A stretch of 64,000 nucleotides of DNA from Paraburkholderia hayleyella (lineage in GTDB: Bacteria; Pseudomonadota; Gammaproteobacteria; Burkholderiales; Burkholderiaceae): assembly GCF_009455685.1 (NCBI RefSeq), contig NZ_QPES01000001.1, positions 2,790,001-2,854,000 of the forward strand. Reading direction: 5' to 3'. A program made the translations under genes and the position numbers. Each line of letters opens with the position of its first letter. Position 1 is the first letter of the stretch. Shown here piece by piece: positions 9,058-17,291 of the stretch. Below the pieces are notes generated by a model. That model saw only the letters and a list, made by a program, of their open reading frames with translations, was not told the origin of the DNA and did no database searches.

Positions 9058-9183
9058 GCGACAACTGAGCGGCCCGCTCCAACCGGCTCACCGCGCCAAC
9101 AAGCTCAAGGCGAGCCCAAGGCGGGCTCAAGGCGCTGGCGATGCGGCCCTGGGCCTCGAGTCGTCGAGTAGCACGGAGAAACC

Positions 9184-9882
9184 ATGATCGAACTTCATAC
9201 TTTCGCAGACCCTGACGCGCAAGCATTGGCGTTAGCGCTTGCCGTCGGCCACGCGTTGCAAGCGACGCCCATGGCCACGCCCGCCACGGCCGCCACACCC
9301 CGTGCGACGCTCGCCGTATCCGGCGGCAGCAGCCCGCGCCTGTTCCTGCAAACGCTTTCGCAGCAACCTTTTGCCTGGGCCGACATCGACGTGACGCTAG
9401 TGGATGAGCGCTGGGTACCCGCCACCGATGCCGCCAGCAATGCCCGTCTGGTGCGCGAAACACTGCTCCAGAACGCCGCGCGCAACGCGGCCTTCTGGCC
9501 GCTCGCCGATACCTCACAGGCACTCGATGATTACGTCGCCACGCTCAATGCCGACGCGCGGCGCGCGCGGGCCGACGTCGCCGTGCTCGGCATGGGGGAA
9601 GACGGCCACACCGCGTCGATCTTCGCCGATGCACCCGAATGGCCCCACGCGATCACCACGGCCGAGCGCTTCATCGCCGTGCATCCGGGCAACGCGCCGC
9701 ATGCGCGTGTCAGCCAATCATTGGCGGCATTAAAAGAAACAGGCCGGCTGTTTTTGCTGATCGCCGGGCCACGCAAGCTCGAGGTGCTGCAACAAGCTGC
9801 TGCGGCACCACAAGAAAACGCCATCTCCAAACTGGCGCATGACAAGGGAGTGAGACTCGATGTCTACTGGTGTACCCACTAA
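9184..9882 (+). CDS. pgl: 6-phosphogluconolactonase
   Basis: A 232-residue enzyme hydrolysing the lactone made by Zwf to 6-phosphogluconate. Family motifs are the phosphate-binding AVSGGSSPRLFLQTL near residue 40, TLVDERWVPATDAASNARL, and the catalytic region LGMGEDGHTASIFADAP. An AGAAACC stretch lies just before the ATG. It lies 126 bases after zwf and overlaps the next gene by 23 bases, so translation of the fusion protein is probably coupled to it. Confidence 0.93.
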   Translation: MIELHTFADPDAQALALALAVGHALQATPMATPATAATPRATLAVSGGSSPRLFLQTLSQQPFAWADIDVTLVDERWVPATDAASNARLVRETLLQNAARNAAFWPLADTSQALDDYVATLNADARRARADVAVLGMGEDGHTASIFADAPEWPHAITTAERFIAVHPGNAPHARVSQSLAALKETGRLFLLIAGPRKLEVLQQAAAAPQENAISKLAHDKGVRLDVYWCTH

Positions 9883-11791
9883 AAAAGCGGCGGCGAGCCT
9901 CAACCAGCACGCTGACGGCCCCCGGTTGCTGGCGGATGTCGGCGGCACCAACGCGCGCTTTGCCCTCGAAACCGCACCGGGCGAAATGGGCAAAGTGCAC
10001 GTGTATCCCTGTGCGGAATATCCTGGCATCGCCGAGGTGATCCAGAAGTTTCTGAAAGACACCAAAGTCGCACGCGTCAACCATGCCGCCATTGCGATTG
10101 CGAACCCGGTCGATGGCGACCAGATCAGCATGACCAACCACGACTGGCGCTTTTCGATTGAAGCCACACGTCGCACGCTGGGCTTCGACACGCTGCTGAT
10201 GGTCAACGATTTCACCGCGCTGGCGATGGCGCTGCCTGGCCTCGCCGATAGCCAGCGCGCCCAGGTGGGCGGCGGCATCCGGCGCGCCCATAGCGTGATC
10301 GGGCTGCTGGGCCCGGGCACGGGCCTCGGCGTCTCCGGGCTGATCCCCGCCGACGATCACTGGATCGCCCTCGGCAGCGAAGGCGGGCACGCCAGTTTCG
10401 CCCCCTCCGACGAACGCGAAGATCTCGTGCTGCGCTACGCGCGCCGGCAATGGCCGCATGTGTCGTTCGAACGTGTGGCGGCAGGACCCGGCATCGAAGT
10501 GATCTACCGGGCGCTCGCCGAACGCGATAACAAGCGCGTCACCGCCAGCCTCGATACCGCCGCCATCGTCAAACGCGGGCTCGAGGGCGAAGCACTCGCC
10601 AGCGAAACGCTCGACTGCTTTTGCGGCATTCTCGGCACCTTCGCGGGCGACATCGCGGTGACGCTCGGCGCGCTCGGCGGCATCTATATTGGCGGCGGCG
10701 TCGTGCCGCGGCTGGGCGAGCGTTTCGCGCAATCGCCGTTCCGCACGCGCTTCGAGGCCAAAGGCCGCTTCGAAGCGTATTTGCGCAACGTGCCCACCTA
10801 CGTGATCACCGCCGAATATCCCGCGTTTTTAGGCGTCTCCGCGATCCTCGCCGATCAGCTCTCGAACCGCAGCGGCGGCAGCTCCGCCGCCGTCTTCGAG
10901 CGCATCCGGCAAATGCGCGATGCGCTGACTCCCGCCGAGCGGCGCGTCGCTGACCTCGCGCTGAATCATCCGCGCTCGATCATCAACGACCCGATCGTCG
11001 ATATCGCGCGCAAGGCCGACGTCAGCCAACCCACGGTGATCCGCTTTTGCCGCTCGCTGGGCTGCCAGGGGCTGTCCGACTTCAAGCTAAAGCTCGCCAC
11101 CGGGCTGACCGGCACCATCCCGGTGAGCCACAGCCAGGTTCATCAGGGCGATACCGCAACCGATTTCGGCGTGAAAGTGCTGGACAACACCGTGTCCGCG
11201 ATCTTGCAGCTGCGCGAGCATCTCAACTTCGAAAACGTCGAAAAAGCCATCGATTTACTCAACAACGCCCGGCGTATCGAGTTCTACGGGCTGGGCAACT
11301 CGAACATCGTCGCGCAGGACGCGCATTACAAGTTCTTCCGCTTTGGCATTCCGACCATCGCCTATGGCGACCTGTATATGCAGACGGCATCCGCCTCGCT
11401 GCTGGGCCAGGGCGATGTGATCCTGGCGGTGTCGAAATCAGGACGCGCGCCCGAGTTACTGCGCGTACTCGATGTCGCCATGCAGGCCGGCGCGCAGGTC
11501 ATCGCCATTACCTCGAGCAATACACCGCTGGCGCGGCGCGCGACGATCGCACTCGAAACCGATCACATCGAAATGCATGAATCGCAGTTGTCGATGATTT
11601 CGCGCGTGCTGCATCTGGTGATCATCGACATTCTGGCGGTGGGCGTGGCCATTCGCCTCGCCAAGCCCAATAGCGATAGCGATAGCGATGTCAGCCGGAC
11701 CGTGGCCAAAGCGCGCGGCAGCGCGGATGAGAACGCTTCGGCGGTGCTCGACTGGCTTAGCCACGGGGCGGCTTCGTCAGCGAAAGATTAA
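9860..11791 (+). CDS. glk-hexR: Glucokinase fused to HexR transcriptional regulator
   Basis: A 643-residue two-part protein. Residues about 22-340 are an ATP-dependent glucokinase: phosphate-binding DVGGTNARFALE, sugar-binding VNDFTALAMALPGL, LGPGTGLGVSGL and LGSEGGHASFAP. Residues about 345-420 are an RpiR-type helix-turn-helix (ADVSQPTVIRFCRSLG). Residues about 470-600 are a SIS sugar-phosphate-binding domain (FYGLGNSNIVAQDA, VSKSGRAPELL). The fusion is known in Burkholderia and joins glucose phosphorylation to repression of the same operon. A run of GATAGC hexamers near 11671-11690 encodes a short Ser-Asp repeat. The start overlaps pgl. Confidence 0.93.
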   Translation: MSTGVPTKKAAASLNQHADGPRLLADVGGTNARFALETAPGEMGKVHVYPCAEYPGIAEVIQKFLKDTKVARVNHAAIAIANPVDGDQISMTNHDWRFSIEATRRTLGFDTLLMVNDFTALAMALPGLADSQRAQVGGGIRRAHSVIGLLGPGTGLGVSGLIPADDHWIALGSEGGHASFAPSDEREDLVLRYARRQWPHVSFERVAAGPGIEVIYRALAERDNKRVTASLDTAAIVKRGLEGEALASETLDCFCGILGTFAGDIAVTLGALGGIYIGGGVVPRLGERFAQSPFRTRFEAKGRFEAYLRNVPTYVITAEYPAFLGVSAILADQLSNRSGGSSAAVFERIRQMRDALTPAERRVADLALNHPRSIINDPIVDIARKADVSQPTVIRFCRSLGCQGLSDFKLKLATGLTGTIPVSHSQVHQGDTATDFGVKVLDNTVSAILQLREHLNFENVEKAIDLLNNARRIEFYGLGNSNIVAQDAHYKFFRFGIPTIAYGDLYMQTASASLLGQGDVILAVSKSGRAPELLRVLDVAMQAGAQVIAITSSNTPLARRATIALETDHIEMHESQLSMISRVLHLVIIDILAVGVAIRLAKPNSDSDSDVSRTVAKARGSADENASAVLDWLSHGAASSAKD

Positions 11792-11819
11792 GGCTTGCGA
11801 GCTGCAGAGCAGCCACGAA

Positions 11820-11854
11820 AACGCACTGCCCCCTTGGGCAGGGGGCAGTGCGTT
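11820..11854. terminator. Terminator between glk-hexR and the convergent efflux gene
   Basis: A perfect 14-bp stem (AACGCACTGCCCCC / GGGGGCAGTGCGTT) with a 7-base loop, followed by TCGTTT, 28 bases after the glk-hexR stop. It probably serves both converging transcripts. Confidence 0.75.
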
Positions 11855-11862
11855 TCGTTTGC

Positions 11863-11898
11863 AGGCTTGTTGACAGGCTTATTGGCAGGCTTATTGGC
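11863..11898. repeat. Three tandem 12-mers after the terminator
   Basis: AGGCTTGTTGAC is followed by two copies of AGGCTTATTGGC with no spacer. No coding role is evident. Confidence 0.6.
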
Positions 11899-11923
11899 AA
11901 ACCGTGGGCGGTATCAAACCGCC

Positions 11924-13144
11924 TCATATTCCCCGCAACGGCACCGGCCGGCCATGCAGGCGTACCACCAGAAACCGTCCCGCGTAACACAGCAGCCCCG
12001 CGATGCCAATCGTGGCGCCCATGCCTTCGGGCCCGACACCGCCCCAAAACCCCACCGCCAGACTCGCCAGCGCGCCCAGCCCAAGCTGCACCGCCCCGAA
12101 CACCGCCGCCGCCGCGCCCGCGTTATGCGGATAACGATGCATCAGGTCTGTCGTGCAATTTGCCGTCAGCAGGCCCACCACGCCGACGACAAAAAACAGT
12201 CCCGCGACAATCGCCCCCAATCCGCCCCATCCCGTGAGACTGACGAGCGCGACAAACAGCGATGCCCCACAACTCACCGTCGCGGCAAACGAGATCAGCT
12301 TCAGCGACCCCAGCCGTCCGACCAGCCGCGCATTGATGAAATTGCCCAGCATGATGCCGACGATGTTCAGCCCGAACAGCAGCCCGTAGTACTGGGTCGG
12401 GACATGAAAGTACTCGATATAAACAAAGGGCGTCGCCGTGATATAGGCGAACATCGAAGCGACCCCCATGCCACCGCACAGCAGGTGCCCTAGCACCACG
12501 GGATCGCTCAGCAAGCGGCCATAGGCCGTGAACGATCGCAGCAAGGCCGCGTTGGCCCGCTTTTCGCGCGGCCAGGTTTCCGGCACGCGGAAAAAAGCCG
12601 CCAGCGCGCACAGCACGCCAAATAGCATCAGCACCCCAAACACCACGCGCCAGCCGCCCAGCAGCAGCAACTGGCCGCCGAGCAATGGCGCCAGTAGCGG
12701 TCCAATCGAGGAGACAATCGACAGCATCGACAACACGCGCGCGGCATCGGCGGGTTCGTGGGCATCCCGCGCAATCGTGCGCGCCAGCACCGCCGCAGCG
12801 CCCGCGCCAAGCGCCTGGACAAAGCGAAACAGCACCAGCGCATCGATCGACAGCGCCAGCATGCAAGCGATGGTCGCCAGCGTGTACGTGACGATGCCGC
12901 CTAGCAGCACGGGGCGCCGTCCATACGTGTCGGAAATCGGCCCATACAGCAGCATGCCGACGGAAAAACCCAGCATGAAGCTGGTCAGCGTGGCTTGCGC
13001 CGCGCCTGGCGACACGCCAAATGTCTGCGCCAGCGACGGCAAACTGGGCAAATACATGTCAATCGAGATCGGCCCGCAGGCGGCCAGCGCGCCAAGTAGC
13101 AGAATCAGCCGACCATCGGGCTGGCGTCTGACGACATGAGACAT
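11924..13144 (-). CDS. Bcr/CflA-family multidrug MFS efflux transporter
   Basis: About 406 residues with roughly 12 hydrophobic segments. The first segment carries the Bcr/CflA pattern LGALAACGPISIDMYLPSLP, and the loop 2-3 MFS motif is GPISDTYGRRPVLLGG. RFVQALGAGAAAVLARTIARD is also typical of the family. It should expel drugs or metabolites in exchange for protons; substrates cannot be read from sequence. The ATG at 13144 (MSHVVRRQPDGR) is preferred because the upstream in-frame extension (to 13279) does not resemble the family, although no good ribosome site precedes it. Confidence 0.88.
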   Translation of the reverse strand: MSHVVRRQPDGRLILLLGALAACGPISIDMYLPSLPSLAQTFGVSPGAAQATLTSFMLGFSVGMLLYGPISDTYGRRPVLLGGIVTYTLATIACMLALSIDALVLFRFVQALGAGAAAVLARTIARDAHEPADAARVLSMLSIVSSIGPLLAPLLGGQLLLLGGWRVVFGVLMLFGVLCALAAFFRVPETWPREKRANAALLRSFTAYGRLLSDPVVLGHLLCGGMGVASMFAYITATPFVYIEYFHVPTQYYGLLFGLNIVGIMLGNFINARLVGRLGSLKLISFAATVSCGASLFVALVSLTGWGGLGAIVAGLFFVVGVVGLLTANCTTDLMHRYPHNAGAAAAVFGAVQLGLGALASLAVGFWGGVGPEGMGATIGIAGLLCYAGRFLVVRLHGRPVPLRGI

Positions 13145-13430
13145 GAGGAAGGTCCAAGAAGGAAGCCGCCACCCGTATGGCGCAAGGCCGCAGTCATCGG
13201 CGAGGAAGGCGCAAGCAGCGGCGAACAGGTAGCAAAAAACAACGGGAAAGCAGCCGACGATTGTAACGGAGACCCGCACAACCCACAGCAGCCCTGCGGC
13301 GAGCGCGCCAGCAACGAAACCCGAAGATGACTCCGGTACAATTTCGCCGTCCCGCTCAGGCGTTGGCGCCCTGCTCGAACACGGCTGCGCCGCCTTCAGC
13401 GCTAATCCTTTTCAGGTCAGTCCGCTACCC

Positions 13431-14732
13431 ATGTCAAAGAATCAAGCCCTTTTCGAGCGTGCCCAGATCACCATCCCTGGTGGCGTCAATTCTCCTGTGC
13501 GCGCGTTCCGCTCCGTCGGGGGCACGCCCCGCTTTATCGAGCGGGCGCAAGGCCCGTATTTCTGGGACGCCGATGGCCAGCGCTATATCGATTACATCGG
13601 CTCCTGGGGGCCGATGATTCTGGGCCACGTGCATCCCGAAGTGCTGGAAGCCGTGCAACGTGTGCTGGCCCAAGGTTTTTCGTTTGGCGCACCCACTGAG
13701 GCCGAAATCGAAATCGCCGAAGAAATCTGCAAGCTGATGCCTTCCATCGAACAAGTGCGCATGGTCTCAAGCGGCACCGAAGCGACGATGAGCGCACTGC
13801 GCCTCGCGCGCGGCTTTACGGGCCGCAGCCGCATCGTCAAGTTCGAAGGCTGCTACCACGGCCACGCCGACAGCCTGCTGGTCAAGGCGGGTTCCGGGCT
13901 GCTCACGCTGGGCAATCCCACGTCGGCAGGCGTACCCGCTGACATCGCCAAACACACCACGGTGCTTGAGTACAACAACGTGACGGCGCTCGAGGAAGCA
14001 TTCAGCACATTCGGCCATGAAATCGCCGCGGTGATCGTCGAACCGGTGGCGGGCAACATGAACCTGGTGCGCGCCACACCGGAGTTTCTCGCTGCGCTGC
14101 GCCGCCTGTGCAGCGCAGCGGGCGCGGTGCTGATTTTCGATGAAGTCATGTGCGGCTTTCGCGTGGCGCTCGGCGGCGCGCAAGCGCTGTATGGCATCCA
14201 GCCGGACTTGACTTGCCTTGGCAAGATCATCGGCGGTGGCATGCCCGCCGCGGCATTCGGCGGACGGCGTGACATCATGGCCCACCTCGCGCCGCTGGGC
14301 GGCGTCTATCAGGCGGGCACCCTGTCAGGTAACCCGATAGCCGTCGCAGCCGGGCTGAAAACGCTGCAACTGATTCAGACGCCAGGCTTTTACGATACGC
14401 TCGGCGCCCAGACCACCCGTCTCGCGCAGGGGCTCGTCCAGGCCGCGCGTGAAGCGGGCGTGCCCTTTGCGGCGGATGCGCTCGGCGGCATGTTCGGCCT
14501 GTACTTCACCCATGGCGATAGCGATAGCGATGCCATCCCGGCGCGCTTTGCCGATGTGACGCGCTGCGATGTGACGCGCTTCAATACGTTCTTTCACAAG
14601 ATGCTGGATGCGGGGGTTTATTTCGCACCTTCAGCGTATGAGGCAGGTTTCGTCTCGATCATGCACGACGATGCCATCATCGACACCACGCTGGCCGCCG
14701 CACGCAACGCGTTCGCGGCGCTAGCCAGTTGA
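13431..14732 (+). CDS. hemL: Glutamate-1-semialdehyde 2,1-aminomutase
   Basis: A 433-residue PLP enzyme making 5-aminolevulinate for haem synthesis from glutamate-1-semialdehyde. It opens with the typical IPGGVNSPVRAFRSVGGTP, contains SSGTEATMSALRLARGFTGR, and has the PLP lysine at residue 265 in GKIIGGGMPAAAFGG. A GATAGC hexamer run near 14516-14530 encodes a small Asp/Ser stretch near residue 365, absent from the general family pattern. It is followed 73 bases later by ribD. Confidence 0.96.
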   Translation: MSKNQALFERAQITIPGGVNSPVRAFRSVGGTPRFIERAQGPYFWDADGQRYIDYIGSWGPMILGHVHPEVLEAVQRVLAQGFSFGAPTEAEIEIAEEICKLMPSIEQVRMVSSGTEATMSALRLARGFTGRSRIVKFEGCYHGHADSLLVKAGSGLLTLGNPTSAGVPADIAKHTTVLEYNNVTALEEAFSTFGHEIAAVIVEPVAGNMNLVRATPEFLAALRRLCSAAGAVLIFDEVMCGFRVALGGAQALYGIQPDLTCLGKIIGGGMPAAAFGGRRDIMAHLAPLGGVYQAGTLSGNPIAVAAGLKTLQLIQTPGFYDTLGAQTTRLAQGLVQAAREAGVPFAADALGGMFGLYFTHGDSDSDAIPARFADVTRCDVTRFNTFFHKMLDAGVYFAPSAYEAGFVSIMHDDAIIDTTLAAARNAFAALAS

Positions 14733-14805
14733 ACCCGCTGGGCTCGCGGATTTAGCGGATTGAGCAGGCTTAAAGCACCCCGGCATTTTTTCTGACAGGA
14801 CACGG

Positions 14806-15939
14806 ATGTTTTCACAAACCGATTTCGTCTATATGGAACGCGCGCTCAGGCTCGCGGCGAACGGCTTGTACAGTACCGACCCCAATCCGCGTGTGGGCTG
14901 TGTCCTGGTGCGCGATGGCGCAGTCATCGGCGAAGGCTTCACCCAGCCTGCAGGACAGGATCATGCCGAGGTGCGCGCCCTCAAGGACGCGCGCTCACGC
15001 GGCTATGACCTGCGCGGGGCCACCGCCTACGTCACGCTCGAACCCTGCAGCCACTTTGGCCGCACCCCACCCTGCGCCCAGGCGCTGGTCGACGCCCATG
15101 TCACGCGCGTGGTGGCGGCCATGGAAGACCCTAACCCGCTGGTATCGGGACGCGGTTTCACGATGTTGCGCGATGCGGGAATCGAGGTGCGCTGCGGTCT
15201 GCTCGCCAACGAAGCGCACGACCTGAACATTGGCTTTGTCTCACGCATGACACGCGGCCGTCCATGGGTGCGGATGAAAGTCGCGGCCTCGCTGGATGGC
15301 CGCACGGCTTTGCCATCCGGGGTCAGCCAGTGGATCACCGGTGCCGCCGCGCGCCGCGACGGTCACGCCTGGCGCGCCCGCGCTTCCGCCGTGCTGACGG
15401 GCATTGGCACCGTCCTCACGGACGACCCGCGCCTGACCGTGCGCGCCGTGGAAACACCGCGCCAGCCGTTGCGCGTGTTGCTCGACAGCCAGCTTGACGT
15501 ACCGCTCACCGCGCAAATCCTGACAGGCACGCCGCCGCTGATTTTCTGTGGCGAGCTCGATGAGCGTCATGTCGAACGCACCGCCGTCCTGCGCGAGCGC
15601 GGTGTGCAGATCGTGCAGTTGCCTAACGCCCACGGCAAGGTCGACCTGAGCGCCATGCTCAGGCTGCTTGGCGAGCGCGGCGTCAACGAGCTGCATGTGG
15701 AAGCCGGATACAAGCTCAACGGCTCATTGCTGCGCGAAGGCTGTGTCGATGAACTTCTGCTTTACCTGGCGCCTAGCCTGCTGGGTAGCGATGCGCTAAG
15801 CATGTTCAGCCTGAGCGCACCTGCAACGCTCGAAGCGCGCCTCCAGTGGTCATTTCACGCAGTAGAACGCATCGGTGAGGATCTGCGGATCCTCGCGCGC
15901 ATCGCCCCCTCGCAGGTTCACCACGCAGTATCCTCTTAA
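14806..15939 (+). CDS. ribD: Bifunctional pyrimidine deaminase/reductase of riboflavin synthesis
   Basis: A 377-residue enzyme carrying out two successive riboflavin steps. The N-terminal deaminase has zinc-binding HAE at residues 53-55 and PCSHFGRTPPC (Cys81 and Cys90). The C-terminal reductase starts near residue 150 with RPWVRMKVAASLDGRTAL and contains LTGIGTVLTDDPRLTVR. Start at 14806 matches the family. It is followed 22 bases later by ribE, so the two are probably co-transcribed. Confidence 0.95.
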   Translation: MFSQTDFVYMERALRLAANGLYSTDPNPRVGCVLVRDGAVIGEGFTQPAGQDHAEVRALKDARSRGYDLRGATAYVTLEPCSHFGRTPPCAQALVDAHVTRVVAAMEDPNPLVSGRGFTMLRDAGIEVRCGLLANEAHDLNIGFVSRMTRGRPWVRMKVAASLDGRTALPSGVSQWITGAAARRDGHAWRARASAVLTGIGTVLTDDPRLTVRAVETPRQPLRVLLDSQLDVPLTAQILTGTPPLIFCGELDERHVERTAVLRERGVQIVQLPNAHGKVDLSAMLRLLGERGVNELHVEAGYKLNGSLLREGCVDELLLYLAPSLLGSDALSMFSLSAPATLEARLQWSFHAVERIGEDLRILARIAPSQVHHAVSS

Positions 15940-15961
15940 CCACTCCGAAGGAAACCTCATC

Positions 15962-16606
15962 ATGTTTACTGGCATCGTCGCAACGTCTGGCCGTATTGAA
16001 TCAGTCACCTCGTTAAGCCACGCCACGGATACCACCGCCGGAGTACGCCTTACCATCGAGGCAAGCCGGCTTGGGCTGGATGACGTGCAACTGGGCGACA
16101 GCATTGCAATTCAGGGCGCCTGCATGACCGTCATCCGCAAAACCGGGCAGACCTTTGAGGTCGACGTTTCGCGCGAAAGCCTGAACCGTACAGTAGGGTT
16201 GGAGCAAACCGGCGAGGTCAACCTGGAAAAAGCGCTCCGGGCCCATGACCGCCTGGGCGGCCATATCGTCTCAGGGCACGTGGATGGGCTCGGCACGGTC
16301 ACCCACTTCGCCCCTGTGGGCGAATCGCACGAACTGCGGGTGCTGGCATCGCGCGAGATCGGCCGCTATCTGGCATACAAAGGCTCGATCACCGTTAATG
16401 GCGTCAGCCTGACCGTGAACGCCGTGCATGACCGCGACGACGGCTGCGAATTTTCGATCAATCTGATCCCCCACACGCTTGAAGTCACCACGCTCAAGCA
16501 TCTGCAGGCAGGCATGCGGGTTAATCTGGAGATCGACCTGATTGCGCGTTATGTGGAGCGGATGCTCAACGCGCCTCAGGATGGCGATAAGCCGTTGAAC
16601 CGTTGA
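15962..16606 (+). CDS. ribE: Riboflavin synthase (alpha subunit)
   Basis: A 214-residue enzyme dismutating two lumazine molecules to riboflavin. It starts at the canonical MFTGIV with GAAGGAAAC upstream. It contains two similar lumazine-binding halves: the first about residues 1-97 with GDSIAIQGACMTV, the second about residues 98-200 with GSITVNGVSLTVN. GGHIVSGHVDG marks the junction. The next riboflavin genes lie almost 12 kb away, beyond an accessory block. Confidence 0.95.
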   Translation: MFTGIVATSGRIESVTSLSHATDTTAGVRLTIEASRLGLDDVQLGDSIAIQGACMTVIRKTGQTFEVDVSRESLNRTVGLEQTGEVNLEKALRAHDRLGGHIVSGHVDGLGTVTHFAPVGESHELRVLASREIGRYLAYKGSITVNGVSLTVNAVHDRDDGCEFSINLIPHTLEVTTLKHLQAGMRVNLEIDLIARYVERMLNAPQDGDKPLNR

Positions 16607-16616
16607 AGTGATTATT

Positions 16617-16640
16617 TTTTCATGAAAATTTTCATGAAAA
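16617..16640. repeat. Double palindrome after ribE
   Basis: TTTTCATGAAAA, itself a perfect palindrome, occurs twice without a spacer 10 bases after the ribE stop. It can fold as a hairpin or cruciform and may terminate ribE transcription. Confidence 0.5.
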
Positions 16641-17291
16641 CGCGGCTATCGTCGTCGCCACTGAAGGTCACTGCATCTACGATTTTGTGACGGTATTGCT
16701 GACAGGATGCGGCCGTTTTCCGCGGTTCGTATCCCGTCACGCTTCCTGGCACCTTCTCTTCCCGACGGGCTGACTCGCCCAGATTTCCCTATTGCCTGAA
16801 CAACCTCCTCCGGCATGCGAGCTTTGCCCGGATTCAAGGGTTCGCCAACGCTATTCATCATTGCCGGGAGCGACCTGAATAAATCGTCATGAATATAATC
16901 ATAAATTAGTTATAAATTAATCGATGACCGACTTAATGTGGCCCGCATATTTAATGTAAATGGCTTAAATAACTTTCTTGCAGCCCCGGTTTTTTACGCC
17001 TAGCATTAGCAAAAGTCGATTTAAATATCCAATAACGACGACGCAAAAAAACCATGATGAGAGATAAACAAGCAATTCGGGTTTACCGCAAGCAAACCAC
17101 CATAAGGTAACCGCCCCACCTTACCAGTCGTATGAATGAGCTGATATCAGCAGGCCGTCTCCAATCATATACGCGCCGCATAATTCTAAAACAAAAATAC
17201 AACCTGTTTTTCACAAAAATATCCAGTCCATAAACAAGCACTCAGGCATTTCGCATATGTACTGGAATAACAATTAATCTGGGGGTCTCTA
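16641..17291. other. Gene-free, AT-rich gap upstream of the molybdo-enzyme operon
   Basis: I see no credible gene here. Base composition falls sharply after about 16860 (runs such as ATAAATTAGTTATAAATTAA) compared with the GC-rich flanks. The promoter of the downstream operon probably lies in this stretch. The composition change also marks the left edge of the accessory block. Confidence 0.5.

Noticed and set aside
16646..16861. 71-codon minus-strand frame after ribE
   Set aside because: No start signal, no recognisable pattern, and it lies in a composition-shifted non-coding gap.
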